Assembly (NCBI RefSeq): GCF_900215465.1
Contig: NZ_OBEH01000003.1
Coordinates: 372,001 to 436,000 of the forward strand
Reading direction: 5' to 3'
Length of the DNA: 64,000 bases
DNA from: Flagellimonas pacifica
Lineage (GTDB): Bacteria > Bacteroidota > Bacteroidia > Flavobacteriales > Flavobacteriaceae
Position 1 is the first letter of the stretch, and every line of letters begins with the position of its first letter. This document shows positions 52,738 through 62,069 of the stretch, piece by piece. A model generated the notes under the pieces. It saw nothing but the letters and a program-made list of their open reading frames with translations, ran no database searches and was not told the DNA's origin. Made by a program: the position numbers and the translations under genes.

Positions 52738-53994
52738 ATGGAGAAAAAGGCCCCTTGGTTTTATCTTATATTATTGATTCTTGCAGGGGAGGCGGTCTTT
52801 ATTCTTCCTTTTGTTTTACCTCGAATTTTTAGAAGTACGGTACTGGATGTGTTTGCACTGAACAATACCCAGCTAGGATTGTGTTTTTCCTTATATGGTG
52901 TAGTTGCTTTGGTTTCATATTTGTTTGGTGGTCCACTAGCGGATAAATACCCTCCAAGAAAATTAATAGCCGTAGCACTTTGGATGACTTCGATTGGAGG
53001 TTTGGTTTTTGCAAAGTTTCCCAGTTTTGGGCATTTACAATTCTTATATGGTTATTGGGGTTTTACCACTATTTTTCTGTTTTGGGCTCCTATGATCAAG
53101 GCAACTCGAGTGTGGGGAGGGGACAAGTCCCAAGGAAAGGCTTTTGGATTATTGGATGGCGGACGTGGCCTTACAGGTGCTCTTTTTGGACTGTTGGGTG
53201 TGTTGATCTTCTCTTTTTTTCTTGGTGAAGAAGTTGATGCAAGCTCGCTTGCCGAGAGAAGAGAAGCTTTTCAATATGTAATCTATATTTCATGTCTAAT
53301 CATAGCTTTTATCGGTGTTTTGGTTTGGCTATTCATGAAATCTGGAGTAGACGAAAGCAAAATCTTGGTAGAGCGTATATCCAAGAAGGAAATAGGTACA
53401 GTTTTAAAGATTCCTTCGGTTTGGTTGTTAATGATCATTATTCTTTGTGCATATGTAGGTTATAAGATTACTGACATTATTTCGCAATATGCCAATGAGG
53501 TTATGTTGTATGATGAAGTAAAAGCCGCGCAAACGGGAACTCTTTTTCAATTCTTAAGGCCCGCAACCGGCATTTTGGTAGGACTTGTTGTAGACCGTTT
53601 TAGGATAACACTTTGGTTAGTTTATAGTTTTGCAGCTTGCGTTATTGGAGGAATCTTATTTGGTTCTGGTATCATTGGCCCTTCTACCACGATGTTGTTC
53701 TTTTTATCTGTAGTGGTTGTTGCTGCTGGGGTTTATGCGGCCAGGGCATTGTATTTTGGTGTAATGCAAAAAGGAAAGATACCTTTAACGCTTACAGGTA
53801 CGGCCGTTGGCCTTATCTCCATAATAGGTTACACTCCTGATATTTTTGCTGGACCTGCTTATGGAATGCTGTTAGATGCCCACAGAGGGGAGGAACTTGG
53901 ACATCAGAATGTATTTTGGATGCTGACTGCATTTTCAGTGGTTGGCGGAATTGCAGCATTAGTTTACCACAGAATTTACGGAAGAACCAACTAG
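52738..53994 (+). CDS. MFS transporter
   Basis: 418 residues with about twelve hydrophobic helices. The cytoplasmic motif A is recognisable after TM2 as GGPLADKYPPRKLIAVALW, and the second-half equivalent reads VGLVVDRFRI. GLLDGGRGLTGALFGLLG (near residues 137-153) and GYKITDIISQYANEVML near 240-257 fall in loops and TM ends. Nothing identifies the substrate; the layout is compatible with an organic anion or nitrate-type symporter. The gene is preceded by a well-formed promoter and is convergent with the YdeI-like gene by 4 bases. Confidence 0.87.
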   Translation: MEKKAPWFYLILLILAGEAVFILPFVLPRIFRSTVLDVFALNNTQLGLCFSLYGVVALVSYLFGGPLADKYPPRKLIAVALWMTSIGGLVFAKFPSFGHLQFLYGYWGFTTIFLFWAPMIKATRVWGGDKSQGKAFGLLDGGRGLTGALFGLLGVLIFSFFLGEEVDASSLAERREAFQYVIYISCLIIAFIGVLVWLFMKSGVDESKILVERISKKEIGTVLKIPSVWLLMIIILCAYVGYKITDIISQYANEVMLYDEVKAAQTGTLFQFLRPATGILVGLVVDRFRITLWLVYSFAACVIGGILFGSGIIGPSTTMLFFLSVVVVAAGVYAARALYFGVMQKGKIPLTLTGTAVGLISIIGYTPDIFAGPAYGMLLDAHRGEELGHQNVFWMLTAFSVVGGIAALVYHRIYGRTN

Positions 53995-53997
53995 AAT

Positions 53998-54573
53998 TTA
54001 CCGAGAGCTTCTTGATTTGATGTTTTTTTTACAACAAGTCATTATTTCTATGATTCGTTTTTGCCTAGTTTCATCGCGTTTCGCCTGGTTTAACCAATAG
54101 AGATAACTTTTTCGTTGGCTGTGTGAGAAATTCTGGAAATTCTGGAAAGCTTCTTTGTTACTGTTGAAGGCTTGTTGCAAATCTTTGGGAACAACTCCAT
54201 TCTCCACATCATCCAGGGCTACCCAAGAACCATTCTTTTTGGCAATGTTAATAGAAGTGAGCCCACTTTGATGGATTAAACCATTCTCTATAAGTTCTTT
54301 AATATGTGTTTTATTGACTTTGCTCCAAACACTTTTGGGTTTTCTAGGGCAGAAGTATTGCCTACGTTTACCATTCCCCAAGCTTTTTACCGTGCTATCT
54401 ATCCAACCATAACATAATGCAACCCGGACGGCTTCTTCCCATCGCATACTTTCCATTTCATGTTCAACTTTGTAAAAAATCAAAAAAATACCATTGACAG
54501 AGGCATGATTTTCATGAAGCCATGTTCTCCACTCATTGTCATTTTTAAAATAGAGTTCTGGAAAGTTGTCCAA
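53998..54573 (-). CDS. YdeI/OmpD-associated family protein
   Basis: 191 residues, cytosolic. It starts with TTG at 54573: the frame from the upstream stop has no ATG before the conserved FPELYFKNDNEWRTWLHENH. Family motifs include WEEAVRVALCYGWIDSTVKSLG, YFCPRKPKSVWSKVNKTHI and LWTI-like KNGSWVALDDVE, with a YdeI C-terminal helical part (NFSHSQRKSYLYWLNQAKRDETRQKRI). Homologues are linked to bacteriocin protection and stress resistance but are not biochemically defined. It begins 2 bases after the M1 peptidase stop, implying coupled translation. Confidence 0.85.
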   Translation of the reverse strand: MDNFPELYFKNDNEWRTWLHENHASVNGIFLIFYKVEHEMESMRWEEAVRVALCYGWIDSTVKSLGNGKRRQYFCPRKPKSVWSKVNKTHIKELIENGLIHQSGLTSINIAKKNGSWVALDDVENGVVPKDLQQAFNSNKEAFQNFQNFSHSQRKSYLYWLNQAKRDETRQKRIIEIMTCCKKNIKSRSSR

Positions 54574-54574
54574 A

Positions 54575-56188
54575 TTATAGCTTCTTGGTTTCTATATAAA
54601 AGTTATTGTCAAAAACCAGATTGTTTCCATTTAAAGTTTCGCTTTTCCATTCATGATTTGGAAAAATCCAATGTTCCTTTTCATCCATATAAACTCGGAT
54701 TGGCATATCAAAATCTTCCACAATATTTACGTATCGATACTTTATTGTATTCGCTGAAATCGAATACTCCAAAGTTGGAATCATGGTTGTTCGCAAATAT
54801 TGATTGAAGAAGGCTGATAAGTCTTTTCCTGTCTTTTTGCTGATATAGTTCTCTACTTGTTCCGATGTAACCGTTTGATGGTAAAATTCTGCGTTGAGCC
54901 CACGAAGAGTTTGTCTCCATAGCTCATCGTCCTCAATCAATTGACGGAGTGTATGCAACATATTGGCACCTTTATAGTACATATCTCCAGATCCTTTATG
55001 GTTGACATTGTACGTCCCAACAATTGGACGGTCATTCTGGATATTTTCTCGAGTGCCAATGACATACTCTGCAGAAGCCTTTTTACCGAAGTGATAATCC
55101 AAATAAAGGTTTTCTGAATATGCAGTGAAACTTTCATGAATCCACATATCTGCAATGTCCTTATATGTAATATTATTGGCAAACCATTCGTGGCCTCCTT
55201 CATGAATGATTATAAAATCAAATTTAAGACCCCAGCCAGATTTGGATAGATCACGACCCAGATATCCATTTTGGTACTTGTTTCCATAGGTTACGGAACT
55301 TTGATGTTCCATACCTAAGTAAGGTACTTCTACCAACTTAAAACTATCTTCATAAAAAGGATAGGGGCCAAACCAATGTTCAAAAGCCTCTAACATCAAT
55401 GAAGTTTGTTTAAACTGTTCTTTGGCCTTTTTTAGGTTATAACCCAATACATAATAGTCCAAATCCAACATACCTTTTTCTCCTTTGAATTTTTCGCCAA
55501 AGTGAACATAGTCCCCAATATTTACATTTACACAATAGTTGTTGATGGGGTTGGATACAAACCAGGTATAAATTTTCTCATCTTTACGTTCATCAACTCT
55601 CCGGAGTCTACCATTGGATACGTTCATTAGAGATTCTGGAACTGCAACGCTAATGCGCATGCTATCGACCTCATCATACATGTGGTCTTTGTTGGGCCAC
55701 CAAACGCTAGCTCCCAAACCTTGACAGGAAGTAGCTGCAAATGGGTTTCCCTTTTTGTCTTTTGACCAGGAGAAGCCTCCATCCCAGGGTGCGCGTATTG
55801 CTTTTTTAGGTTTTCCTGAGTAGTTGACAACAACATGATTGTATGAACCGGGAACTTGTTTCTTTTTCAACTTTATAAAATGGGCTGCTCCTTCGGAAAC
55901 AAAGTCGAGTTTTTGATTGTCTTGTAGTACTGATGAAATCTTCAAGGGTTTCTGTAAATCTATTTGAAGTACATCAGATTCTTCCAAAACTTTGTACCGG
56001 ATAGTATTATACCCTTCAATGGTTTCTGTTACAGGATCTACTTTAATGTTTAGGTCATAGTAGTTTAGGTCCCACCATGCACGTTCTGGGGTAATACTTC
56101 CCCTAAGGGTATCCTGTCTGGTAAAATTTTGGGCAGTTGCAAGAGTTATTGTACTTATAAACAAGATTAGAGTAAAAAATTTCTTCAT
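54575..56188 (-). CDS. Exported M1 family aminopeptidase
   Basis: 537 residues with a signal peptide (MKKFFTLILFISTITLATAQ). The N-terminal beta-saddle (about 20-230) and the thermolysin-like catalytic domain are clear: GMEHQSSVTYGNKYQ (the exopeptidase GxMEN region, here GMEHQ), zinc site HEGGHEWFAN (near 327) with the second Glu in MWIHESFTAYSENL (near 350). The usual Tyr and the C-terminal part follow. It should remove N-terminal residues from peptides in the periplasm or outside. It is shorter than the E. coli PepN type, as expected for the exported subfamily. Downstream, the YdeI-like gene is coupled. Confidence 0.9.
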   Translation of the reverse strand: MKKFFTLILFISTITLATAQNFTRQDTLRGSITPERAWWDLNYYDLNIKVDPVTETIEGYNTIRYKVLEESDVLQIDLQKPLKISSVLQDNQKLDFVSEGAAHFIKLKKKQVPGSYNHVVVNYSGKPKKAIRAPWDGGFSWSKDKKGNPFAATSCQGLGASVWWPNKDHMYDEVDSMRISVAVPESLMNVSNGRLRRVDERKDEKIYTWFVSNPINNYCVNVNIGDYVHFGEKFKGEKGMLDLDYYVLGYNLKKAKEQFKQTSLMLEAFEHWFGPYPFYEDSFKLVEVPYLGMEHQSSVTYGNKYQNGYLGRDLSKSGWGLKFDFIIIHEGGHEWFANNITYKDIADMWIHESFTAYSENLYLDYHFGKKASAEYVIGTRENIQNDRPIVGTYNVNHKGSGDMYYKGANMLHTLRQLIEDDELWRQTLRGLNAEFYHQTVTSEQVENYISKKTGKDLSAFFNQYLRTTMIPTLEYSISANTIKYRYVNIVEDFDMPIRVYMDEKEHWIFPNHEWKSETLNGNNLVFDNNFYIETKKL

Positions 56189-56272
56189 ATGTTTTTATTA
56201 AATTTTCAGTACTTTTTTGATAATGTTTTAGGGGACAGATACAATTTAGGATAAAATGGAAAAAGTATAAGT

Positions 56273-57604
56273 TTATCTAAAAACTTTGTTTGGAAATGTA
56301 ACTGGACTTTCATGACCATCTTTTCCTATTGATGCTATTCCGAAGAGAAAATTGTCAATTACAATGCCATTTAACGTAAATTCCGTAACATTTCCAACAT
56401 ACTTAGAATTGTCCCAAGTTGGAGATGTGGTATCTCTCCAATATATCTTGTAGCCTACAGCTCCGTTAACCTTATCCCATTTTAGTTTAGCCGACGGTTC
56501 AACAATTCCGCCAATCTCAACAGTTGTTGGAGCAGGGGGAGCCCAAGCAATAGATGCCAGATTAATAGCATTTACAGCAGTAAGTTTTTTTGCATAATCA
56601 AAATTTACGTGCTCTAGCACATCGCCGTAAGCTATTCCATTTTCAACGCGAACATCTTGATGCTGTTGGGTGTAATTTTCATGAGCTTCCATAATTCTGA
56701 TACCGGCAAAACCAGCATCATTAAAAGGCCTGTGATGCCCTCCTCTTCCAAATCTGTCCAAACGATAAATTAACATTGGATTCATTTCTGGCATGTATTT
56801 TTTGGTTGTTTTATGCACATAGCGTGCCAACTGACGGGAAATTCCGTCTACTTCGCCACCATAAAATCGACGGGCCCTGCGTTGATCCTCGGTTTCCGTT
56901 GGAGGCACAGGTTCGGAGAAAATTCTAAAATCCCTATTACTGACCACACCATCAACACCTGTAATATTACCGATCATATCATTATTGATGATACCAACAA
57001 TATCCCAACCTTCTTTTTTTGCATGTGCAGCTAACCCTCTTCCACCATACAATCCTTGTTCTTCCCCAGAAAGCCCTACGTAAATAATACTGCTCTCAAA
57101 CTTGTATTTGGACAAGACTCTTGCTGCTTCTATAGTTCCTGCCATGCCGCTTGCATTGTCATTGGCTCCTGGAGAATCCGAAGTGAAATTGTTGGGATCG
57201 CTCACCCGTGAATCAATATCACCACTCATAATAATGAAACGGTTAGGGTGTTTGGTCCCTCTCTGTACGGCGACAACATTGACCACCCAAACATCTTTTA
57301 CAATCCGTTGACCTTCACCTTTTTTAACCAAATCTTTTTGATAAAACACTTCTAGGCAGTCATTGCACTTGGAGGAGATTTTTTCAAACTCCGATTTTAT
57401 CCAACGTCTTGCCGCACCAATGCCCCGAGTTTGGGAAATAGTATCGCTCAAGGTATGCCGGGTTCCAAAATTGGTAAGGGCCGTAATGTCATTTTCAATT
57501 CGCTCAGCAGAAATCCCATTGATAATATCGTACAATCTGGAATCGGTTTGCGAAAAAAGCACTGAACAACTAAAAGCAAACAAAAAAGTATAAAGTATCT
57601 TCAT
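56273..57604 (-). CDS. Exported M28 family peptidase with C-terminal FnIII-like domain
   Basis: 443 residues with a signal peptide (MKILYTFLFAFSCSVLFSQ). The M28 zinc-peptidase core is seen as MSGDIDSRVSDP with GANDNASGMAGTIEAARVL, GLSGEEQGLYGG (catalytic and zinc Glu), INNDMIGN (zinc Asp) and GGHHRPFNDAGFAGIRIME (last His). The first zinc His of the usual HxD is Asp (GDID), a subfamily variation seen in related exported enzymes. About residues 350-443 form a fibronectin III-like domain (AKLKWDKVNGAVGYKIYWRD). It should release amino acids from peptides outside the cytoplasm. The next gene follows after 10 bases. Confidence 0.87.
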   Translation of the reverse strand: MKILYTFLFAFSCSVLFSQTDSRLYDIINGISAERIENDITALTNFGTRHTLSDTISQTRGIGAARRWIKSEFEKISSKCNDCLEVFYQKDLVKKGEGQRIVKDVWVVNVVAVQRGTKHPNRFIIMSGDIDSRVSDPNNFTSDSPGANDNASGMAGTIEAARVLSKYKFESSIIYVGLSGEEQGLYGGRGLAAHAKKEGWDIVGIINNDMIGNITGVDGVVSNRDFRIFSEPVPPTETEDQRRARRFYGGEVDGISRQLARYVHKTTKKYMPEMNPMLIYRLDRFGRGGHHRPFNDAGFAGIRIMEAHENYTQQHQDVRVENGIAYGDVLEHVNFDYAKKLTAVNAINLASIAWAPPAPTTVEIGGIVEPSAKLKWDKVNGAVGYKIYWRDTTSPTWDNSKYVGNVTEFTLNGIVIDNFLFGIASIGKDGHESPVTFPNKVFR

Positions 57605-57614
57605 ACGCTAGCAT

Positions 57615-58118
57615 TTATTTTCCGATGAGCTCAACAAAAACGCCGTCTGGATCCTGAACCAAAACAAACCTTCTTCCATCTGGAATATGCGTGGGTTCCT
57701 CACTCAGGAAATTTATGTTATTGTCTTTTAGCCGTTGGATTACAGCATCCAGAGATTTGTAGAACAGTGTAATGTATCGCATCCCGTTACCTTCATTGAT
57801 ATAAGTGTCCGATTTGCTTTTAGGATTTTTAAAAGACAGTAGCTTGTATTCCGTGGCATTGGGATCATCATGCAGTTTTAAAACTTTTACATCAAAGGCC
57901 ACACCATTTGTAAGCCCTGTTTTTTTGCTCAAAGTATCACCCACGGGGAACTCTCCGGTTTGTTTCATCCCAATAATGTTAGTATAAAAATCAAGGGAAG
58001 TTTTTAAATCAGAAGCTATTACCCCAATAGAAATTGATGATTTGTCAAATTCATTTTCTGCTTGGCAAAGACCAACAGTTGTAGTTAAAAGCAAACAAAT
58101 AATAATGAAATGTTTCAT
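57615..58118 (-). CDS. Exported VOC superfamily protein
   Basis: 167 residues with a cleavable signal peptide (MKHFIIICLLLTTTVGLCQ). The first VOC unit reads SSISIGVIASDLKTSLDFYTNIIGMK; the second ends RFVLVQDPDGVFVELIGK. Conserved Glu/His positions of glyoxalase I are partly kept (Glu in FVELIG). VOC proteins are usually cytosolic, so export is unusual. It is in line with two exported peptidases on the same strand and may share a transcript with them. Confidence 0.8.
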   Translation of the reverse strand: MKHFIIICLLLTTTVGLCQAENEFDKSSISIGVIASDLKTSLDFYTNIIGMKQTGEFPVGDTLSKKTGLTNGVAFDVKVLKLHDDPNATEYKLLSFKNPKSKSDTYINEGNGMRYITLFYKSLDAVIQRLKDNNINFLSEEPTHIPDGRRFVLVQDPDGVFVELIGK

Positions 58119-58236
58119 AGTATGGTTTTAAGAAGTCCATGAAAGTAACAAAAATCAGTAAAAGGATAATAGCAATTGAGAGAAGAACAATGTTAAAACT
58201 TGGATACTAGCTGTGATTACTGGCAAATCTTCTAGA

Positions 58237-59763
58237 TTATTCTAAAAAAGTAACCTTGGTGATTTTACCATTTTCCACTTCATAAATGGCAACAGCGCTA
58301 AAACTATTACCGTTAGCGGTAATGAACTCCTCGTCAATAACCTTGTTGCCGATTACGATTCGATTTTTTATTTCACAATTTAAATCGGGAGTATTCTTGA
58401 AAAATGAGCTATAGCCATCCTTCATCTTATCTTGTCCCTGCTTTGAGAGTTCGTTCGGAAAATTATAAAGTTTCACGTCTTCAGAATAGGTAGCCATAAA
58501 AGCGTCAATATCTTTGGAGTTATAAGCATCGAGTTGCTCCTGGACAATGGACTCGGCATCATTTGTTTCCCTTTCAGGAAAAATAAACGTCATTGATGCA
58601 ATTAAACCGTTTTTAACTTCATAAATGGCTACTTGGTGGCCTTTACGACCATCCACAATGCTGATTTCCTCATCAACTACGGTGTTTCCTATTCTAATGC
58701 GCTTAATGACCTCAACCTGGGCATTTTTGGTGTTTTGATAGAAACGGTCATAGTTTTCCGTCATTTTTTGTCTTCCAATATACATAGTCTCATTTGGAAA
58801 TCGCTGTACCAGTACATCTTCTGCATAGCACGAAACAAAACCAAATAAATCCCTATTATTAAATGTTCGCACTTGTCTGTCAATTAACCGTAAAGGGGAT
58901 TCTTCGGCCACAAAGGCCAATCGGTTTCGACTTTCGTTGACTGCAATTCGGGTAATACTGTTAATTTCATCTAGCTTAAAATCAATTACGGATTCCCAAG
59001 CTTCATCTGATTTGGTATTGAACTTAACAATTGATTTTCCAACTCCTGATAATATGGTATTGGCATCCAACCAGCATATATCCTCGCTTTTTTCTGGAAC
59101 ATTGGCTATTTTTTGCGTAGCTCCGGAATCCGGGTCCAATGATTTTATTTCCCAGATTGTGTTTTTCTTACTGATATAACTAACCAAGTTTGAATTGGGA
59201 ATTTTAGATAGGGAGCGGCCCACATTTCGTTGCACCGTTTTATTGGAGCCATCAATGAGATTACTGACCACAAGATCCATTCTATTGTCGACCAAAACGG
59301 TGGAAACCAAAATATGATTGCTGTACCATACATGATAACCTACCTTTTTTTCCAAGATAGGAGTAGATTCTCCCGATTTTAAATTGTATTCGTAAAGTCG
59401 TTGTAGCCCATCCAAATCTAAACGTATGGCCGAAACGGCATTCTTTCCAGGAATTTTCAAAGGAGAATACTCACTTCCTGTTGGCGTATTGGAAATCCAT
59501 GAAGAAGTGCTTCCGGATTCAATATTGAATCTTCTTATGTCTGTCTGATCCGCTCTAGTTGACGAAAATAAAACCGTATTGTCATCCATGAAGGACGGCT
59601 GGTTATCATACCCTTCGTTATTGGATATGTTTTTTGGATTTGATAAAATTAGATTTTCGTCATTTATTTTTAAATCAAATAAATAGACTTCGGTATTTAC
59701 CTGACTGTTCATGGATAAGGAACATAATAATATTGTAGGTATGATTAATCTCCTAAGCATCAT
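58237..59763 (-). CDS. Exported TolB-like propeller with two NTF2-like repeats
   Basis: 508 residues with a signal peptide (RRLIIPTILLCSLSMNS). Residues about 25-290 form WD40/TolB-like strands (NEGYDNQPSFMDDNTVLFSST, VVSNLIDGSNKTV, SYISKKNTIWEIKSLD). Then two tandem NTF2/SnoaL-like repeats follow: YAEDVLVQRFPNETMYIG ... RIGNTVVDEEISIVDGRKG and YSEDVKLYNFPNELSKQG ... VIGNKVIDEEFITANGNS, clearly internal duplicates. The combination is unusual; relatives of the repeat unit bind small hydrophobic molecules. The start codon overlaps the end of the OtsAB gene (ATGA), so the two are translationally coupled. Confidence 0.82.
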   Translation of the reverse strand: MMLRRLIIPTILLCSLSMNSQVNTEVYLFDLKINDENLILSNPKNISNNEGYDNQPSFMDDNTVLFSSTRADQTDIRRFNIESGSTSSWISNTPTGSEYSPLKIPGKNAVSAIRLDLDGLQRLYEYNLKSGESTPILEKKVGYHVWYSNHILVSTVLVDNRMDLVVSNLIDGSNKTVQRNVGRSLSKIPNSNLVSYISKKNTIWEIKSLDPDSGATQKIANVPEKSEDICWLDANTILSGVGKSIVKFNTKSDEAWESVIDFKLDEINSITRIAVNESRNRLAFVAEESPLRLIDRQVRTFNNRDLFGFVSCYAEDVLVQRFPNETMYIGRQKMTENYDRFYQNTKNAQVEVIKRIRIGNTVVDEEISIVDGRKGHQVAIYEVKNGLIASMTFIFPERETNDAESIVQEQLDAYNSKDIDAFMATYSEDVKLYNFPNELSKQGQDKMKDGYSSFFKNTPDLNCEIKNRIVIGNKVIDEEFITANGNSFSAVAIYEVENGKITKVTFLE

Positions 59764-61970
59764 TTTTCTGTAAATGTTTTTAGAAGTTCCCTTACGCGCT
59801 TGGTATTTTCAACATGGTATTTAGCTTGGGTCTTTTTAAGCCCCACTTTAACGGTTACGGCAGAATCTGGAAGCTCTTGAAACATAAATTCATCAGTCCA
59901 ATCGTCACCAATGGCAAAGACAAAATCGTAATCATCTTCTCCTAAAATACGAACGGAGGCCCGTCCTTTGTTCACATTACTGCTTTTAACTTCCATAACT
60001 TTGTTTCCGTTAAGGACGCTAATGTCATCATTACCAATAAGACTTGTCAATACCGTATTAAGTTCTGTGGCTCTTTTTTCACCAAAATCGGGGTCTGTGT
60101 TCCTGTAATGCCAGGCCATGGAATAGTTTTTTTCTTCAATGAAAGAGCCCGGAGTTCTGTCCACAAAAGATTCAAGAACCGGTTTGATCTTACCCATCCA
60201 TTCATCCTTAACTTGTTCCAAGAGTTTAAATTCTTCCCCATTTCTGGATATCCAAACCCCATGCTCGACGATCATGTTGTATCCTTTGGGTAAAAACCAT
60301 TTGGTAAAGGTTTGTTTGTCCCTTCCGCTGATAAGAAAAATAGTGGTGTTCTCTTGTTGATGTAGCTTATCCAAAAGGGCATAAAGTTCTTCGTCTGGTA
60401 AAGCTTTTTGAGGGTCTTTATGGAATCCGGCCAAAGTACCATCATAATCCAAAAACAATAATCTGTTTTTTGCTTTTGTATAGTCATTTCCAATTTCCTT
60501 TAGAATGGTATCAGATACTTTCTGCGAAATATTGGGATTTTCACCTTCACTTTTGCGGTTTAGGGCATTCATAAATTCATTGGCCCAGACCTCAACATTG
60601 TAGCGTTCCAATCTGTTTTGCAAGAACATATTGCGCGCAACCTGTTCTTCACGGGGCATTGTGATGGCTTTTTTTAAGGTATCTGCCTGTTGCTCGAAAT
60701 TGTTTGGATTGATTAAAAGAGCTTCGTTCATTTCATAAGCAGAACCGGCCATTTCACTCAAAATCAAGACTCCAGTTTTATCTATACGGGTGGCGATGTA
60801 TTCTTTAGCAACCAAATTCATACCGTCACGTAAAGGCGTCAACCAAGCTATGTCGCTGGAAGTATATAGGTCGATTAAATTCTCAAAAGGTAAGGAACGA
60901 TAGAAATACCAAATAGGGGTCCAATTGACCGTTGATAATTCACCGTTGATCCTGCCCACCAATTCATCAATTTCTTTTTTGAGCAATTGATATTGTGGCA
61001 CATTGGACCTTGATGGAACTGCGAGGATAATCAATCTGACTTTTTCCTTGTATTCTGGGTATTTGTTCAAAAAGTATTCATAGGCGTTGATTCTTTTGGC
61101 AATACCTTTACTATAATCCAATCGATCTATAGACAAGATGAGTTTGGTGTCTGGGGCCGATGCTTTGTGATTATCTAATTTTATTTGAAGATCACTGCGT
61201 TTTTCGTTTGTGTTCTTTTGATTAGAAACAGCAGCATCCTTAAACTTCTTGTAATCAATTCCCATAGGGAAAGAATCCACTTTTATGGTCCTGTGGTCCA
61301 AGTAAACATCGTTAAAACTTACCTCTAGACCCAGAAGTCTCCTTACTGAACTTAAAAAGTGCCTTTCATAATCATAGGTGTGAAAACCAATAAGGTCAGC
61401 ACCCAAAAGGCCTCCCAATAGTTCTTCCCTCCACGGGAGCGTTCTAAAAATTTCATAAGAAGGAAAGGGGATGTGCAAAAAGAAACCGATTGAGGTGTTG
61501 GGACGTTTTTCCCTGACCATTTGAGGAACGAGCATCAATTGATAGTCATGTACCCAAATGGTATCACCTTCTTCAGATTTTTCTATAATGGCATCTGCAA
61601 ATTTCTGATTTACGGCTTTATAAATGTTCCAAAACTCCAATTCAAATTCTGAATATTCCAAAAAGTAATGAAATAAAGGCCATATGGTTCTATTGCTAAA
61701 CCCAAAATAGAATCCTTCAATATCCTTTTCTGTGAGGCCTACTTTAGCGCAACCATGCTTTTCTAGGGCTTTATCTATGTCAGCTTCTAGAGCTTTGGGA
61801 GTTTCCTCATCTGTAAGCCCAGACCATCCAATCCAAAGACTCTCACCACCACTGTGCACAGATTTCATTCCTGTGGCCAAACCACCAACGCTAGGGGTAG
61901 CAGTTAACCCGCCATCACTAATTTGCAGTTGAACAGGTAGTCTATTGGAAATAATTATAGTTTTACTCAT
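59760..61970 (-). CDS. Trehalose-6-phosphate synthase/phosphatase fusion
   Basis: 736 residues. The N-terminal OtsA-like GT20 domain (about 1-470; MSKTIIISNRLPVQLQISDGGL, glucose-6-P and UDP-glucose sites in VWIHDYQLMLVPQMVR-like WVHDYQLMLVPQ, LSIDRLDYSKGIAKRINAYE and DGMNLVAKEYIATR) makes trehalose-6-phosphate. The OtsB HAD domain (about 500-736; LLFLDYDGTLAGF with the nucleophile Asp, FLISGRDK, GDDWTDEFMF) removes the phosphate to release trehalose. The fused order is common in Bacteroidota. It is divergent from the GH15 gene and overlaps the TolB-like gene by 4 bases, suggesting one transcript. Confidence 0.94.
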   Translation of the reverse strand: MSKTIIISNRLPVQLQISDGGLTATPSVGGLATGMKSVHSGGESLWIGWSGLTDEETPKALEADIDKALEKHGCAKVGLTEKDIEGFYFGFSNRTIWPLFHYFLEYSEFELEFWNIYKAVNQKFADAIIEKSEEGDTIWVHDYQLMLVPQMVREKRPNTSIGFFLHIPFPSYEIFRTLPWREELLGGLLGADLIGFHTYDYERHFLSSVRRLLGLEVSFNDVYLDHRTIKVDSFPMGIDYKKFKDAAVSNQKNTNEKRSDLQIKLDNHKASAPDTKLILSIDRLDYSKGIAKRINAYEYFLNKYPEYKEKVRLIILAVPSRSNVPQYQLLKKEIDELVGRINGELSTVNWTPIWYFYRSLPFENLIDLYTSSDIAWLTPLRDGMNLVAKEYIATRIDKTGVLILSEMAGSAYEMNEALLINPNNFEQQADTLKKAITMPREEQVARNMFLQNRLERYNVEVWANEFMNALNRKSEGENPNISQKVSDTILKEIGNDYTKAKNRLLFLDYDGTLAGFHKDPQKALPDEELYALLDKLHQQENTTIFLISGRDKQTFTKWFLPKGYNMIVEHGVWISRNGEEFKLLEQVKDEWMGKIKPVLESFVDRTPGSFIEEKNYSMAWHYRNTDPDFGEKRATELNTVLTSLIGNDDISVLNGNKVMEVKSSNVNKGRASVRILGEDDYDFVFAIGDDWTDEFMFQELPDSAVTVKVGLKKTQAKYHVENTKRVRELLKTFTEK

Positions 61971-62069
61971 GAAAGGTGGTTTTAGAACAAAAATGTAATA
62001 AAATTCCTATTTTTTCGATTTATAATAGGGTAAAACCTACAATAACCAACAGAAATATAAATCCTTATT

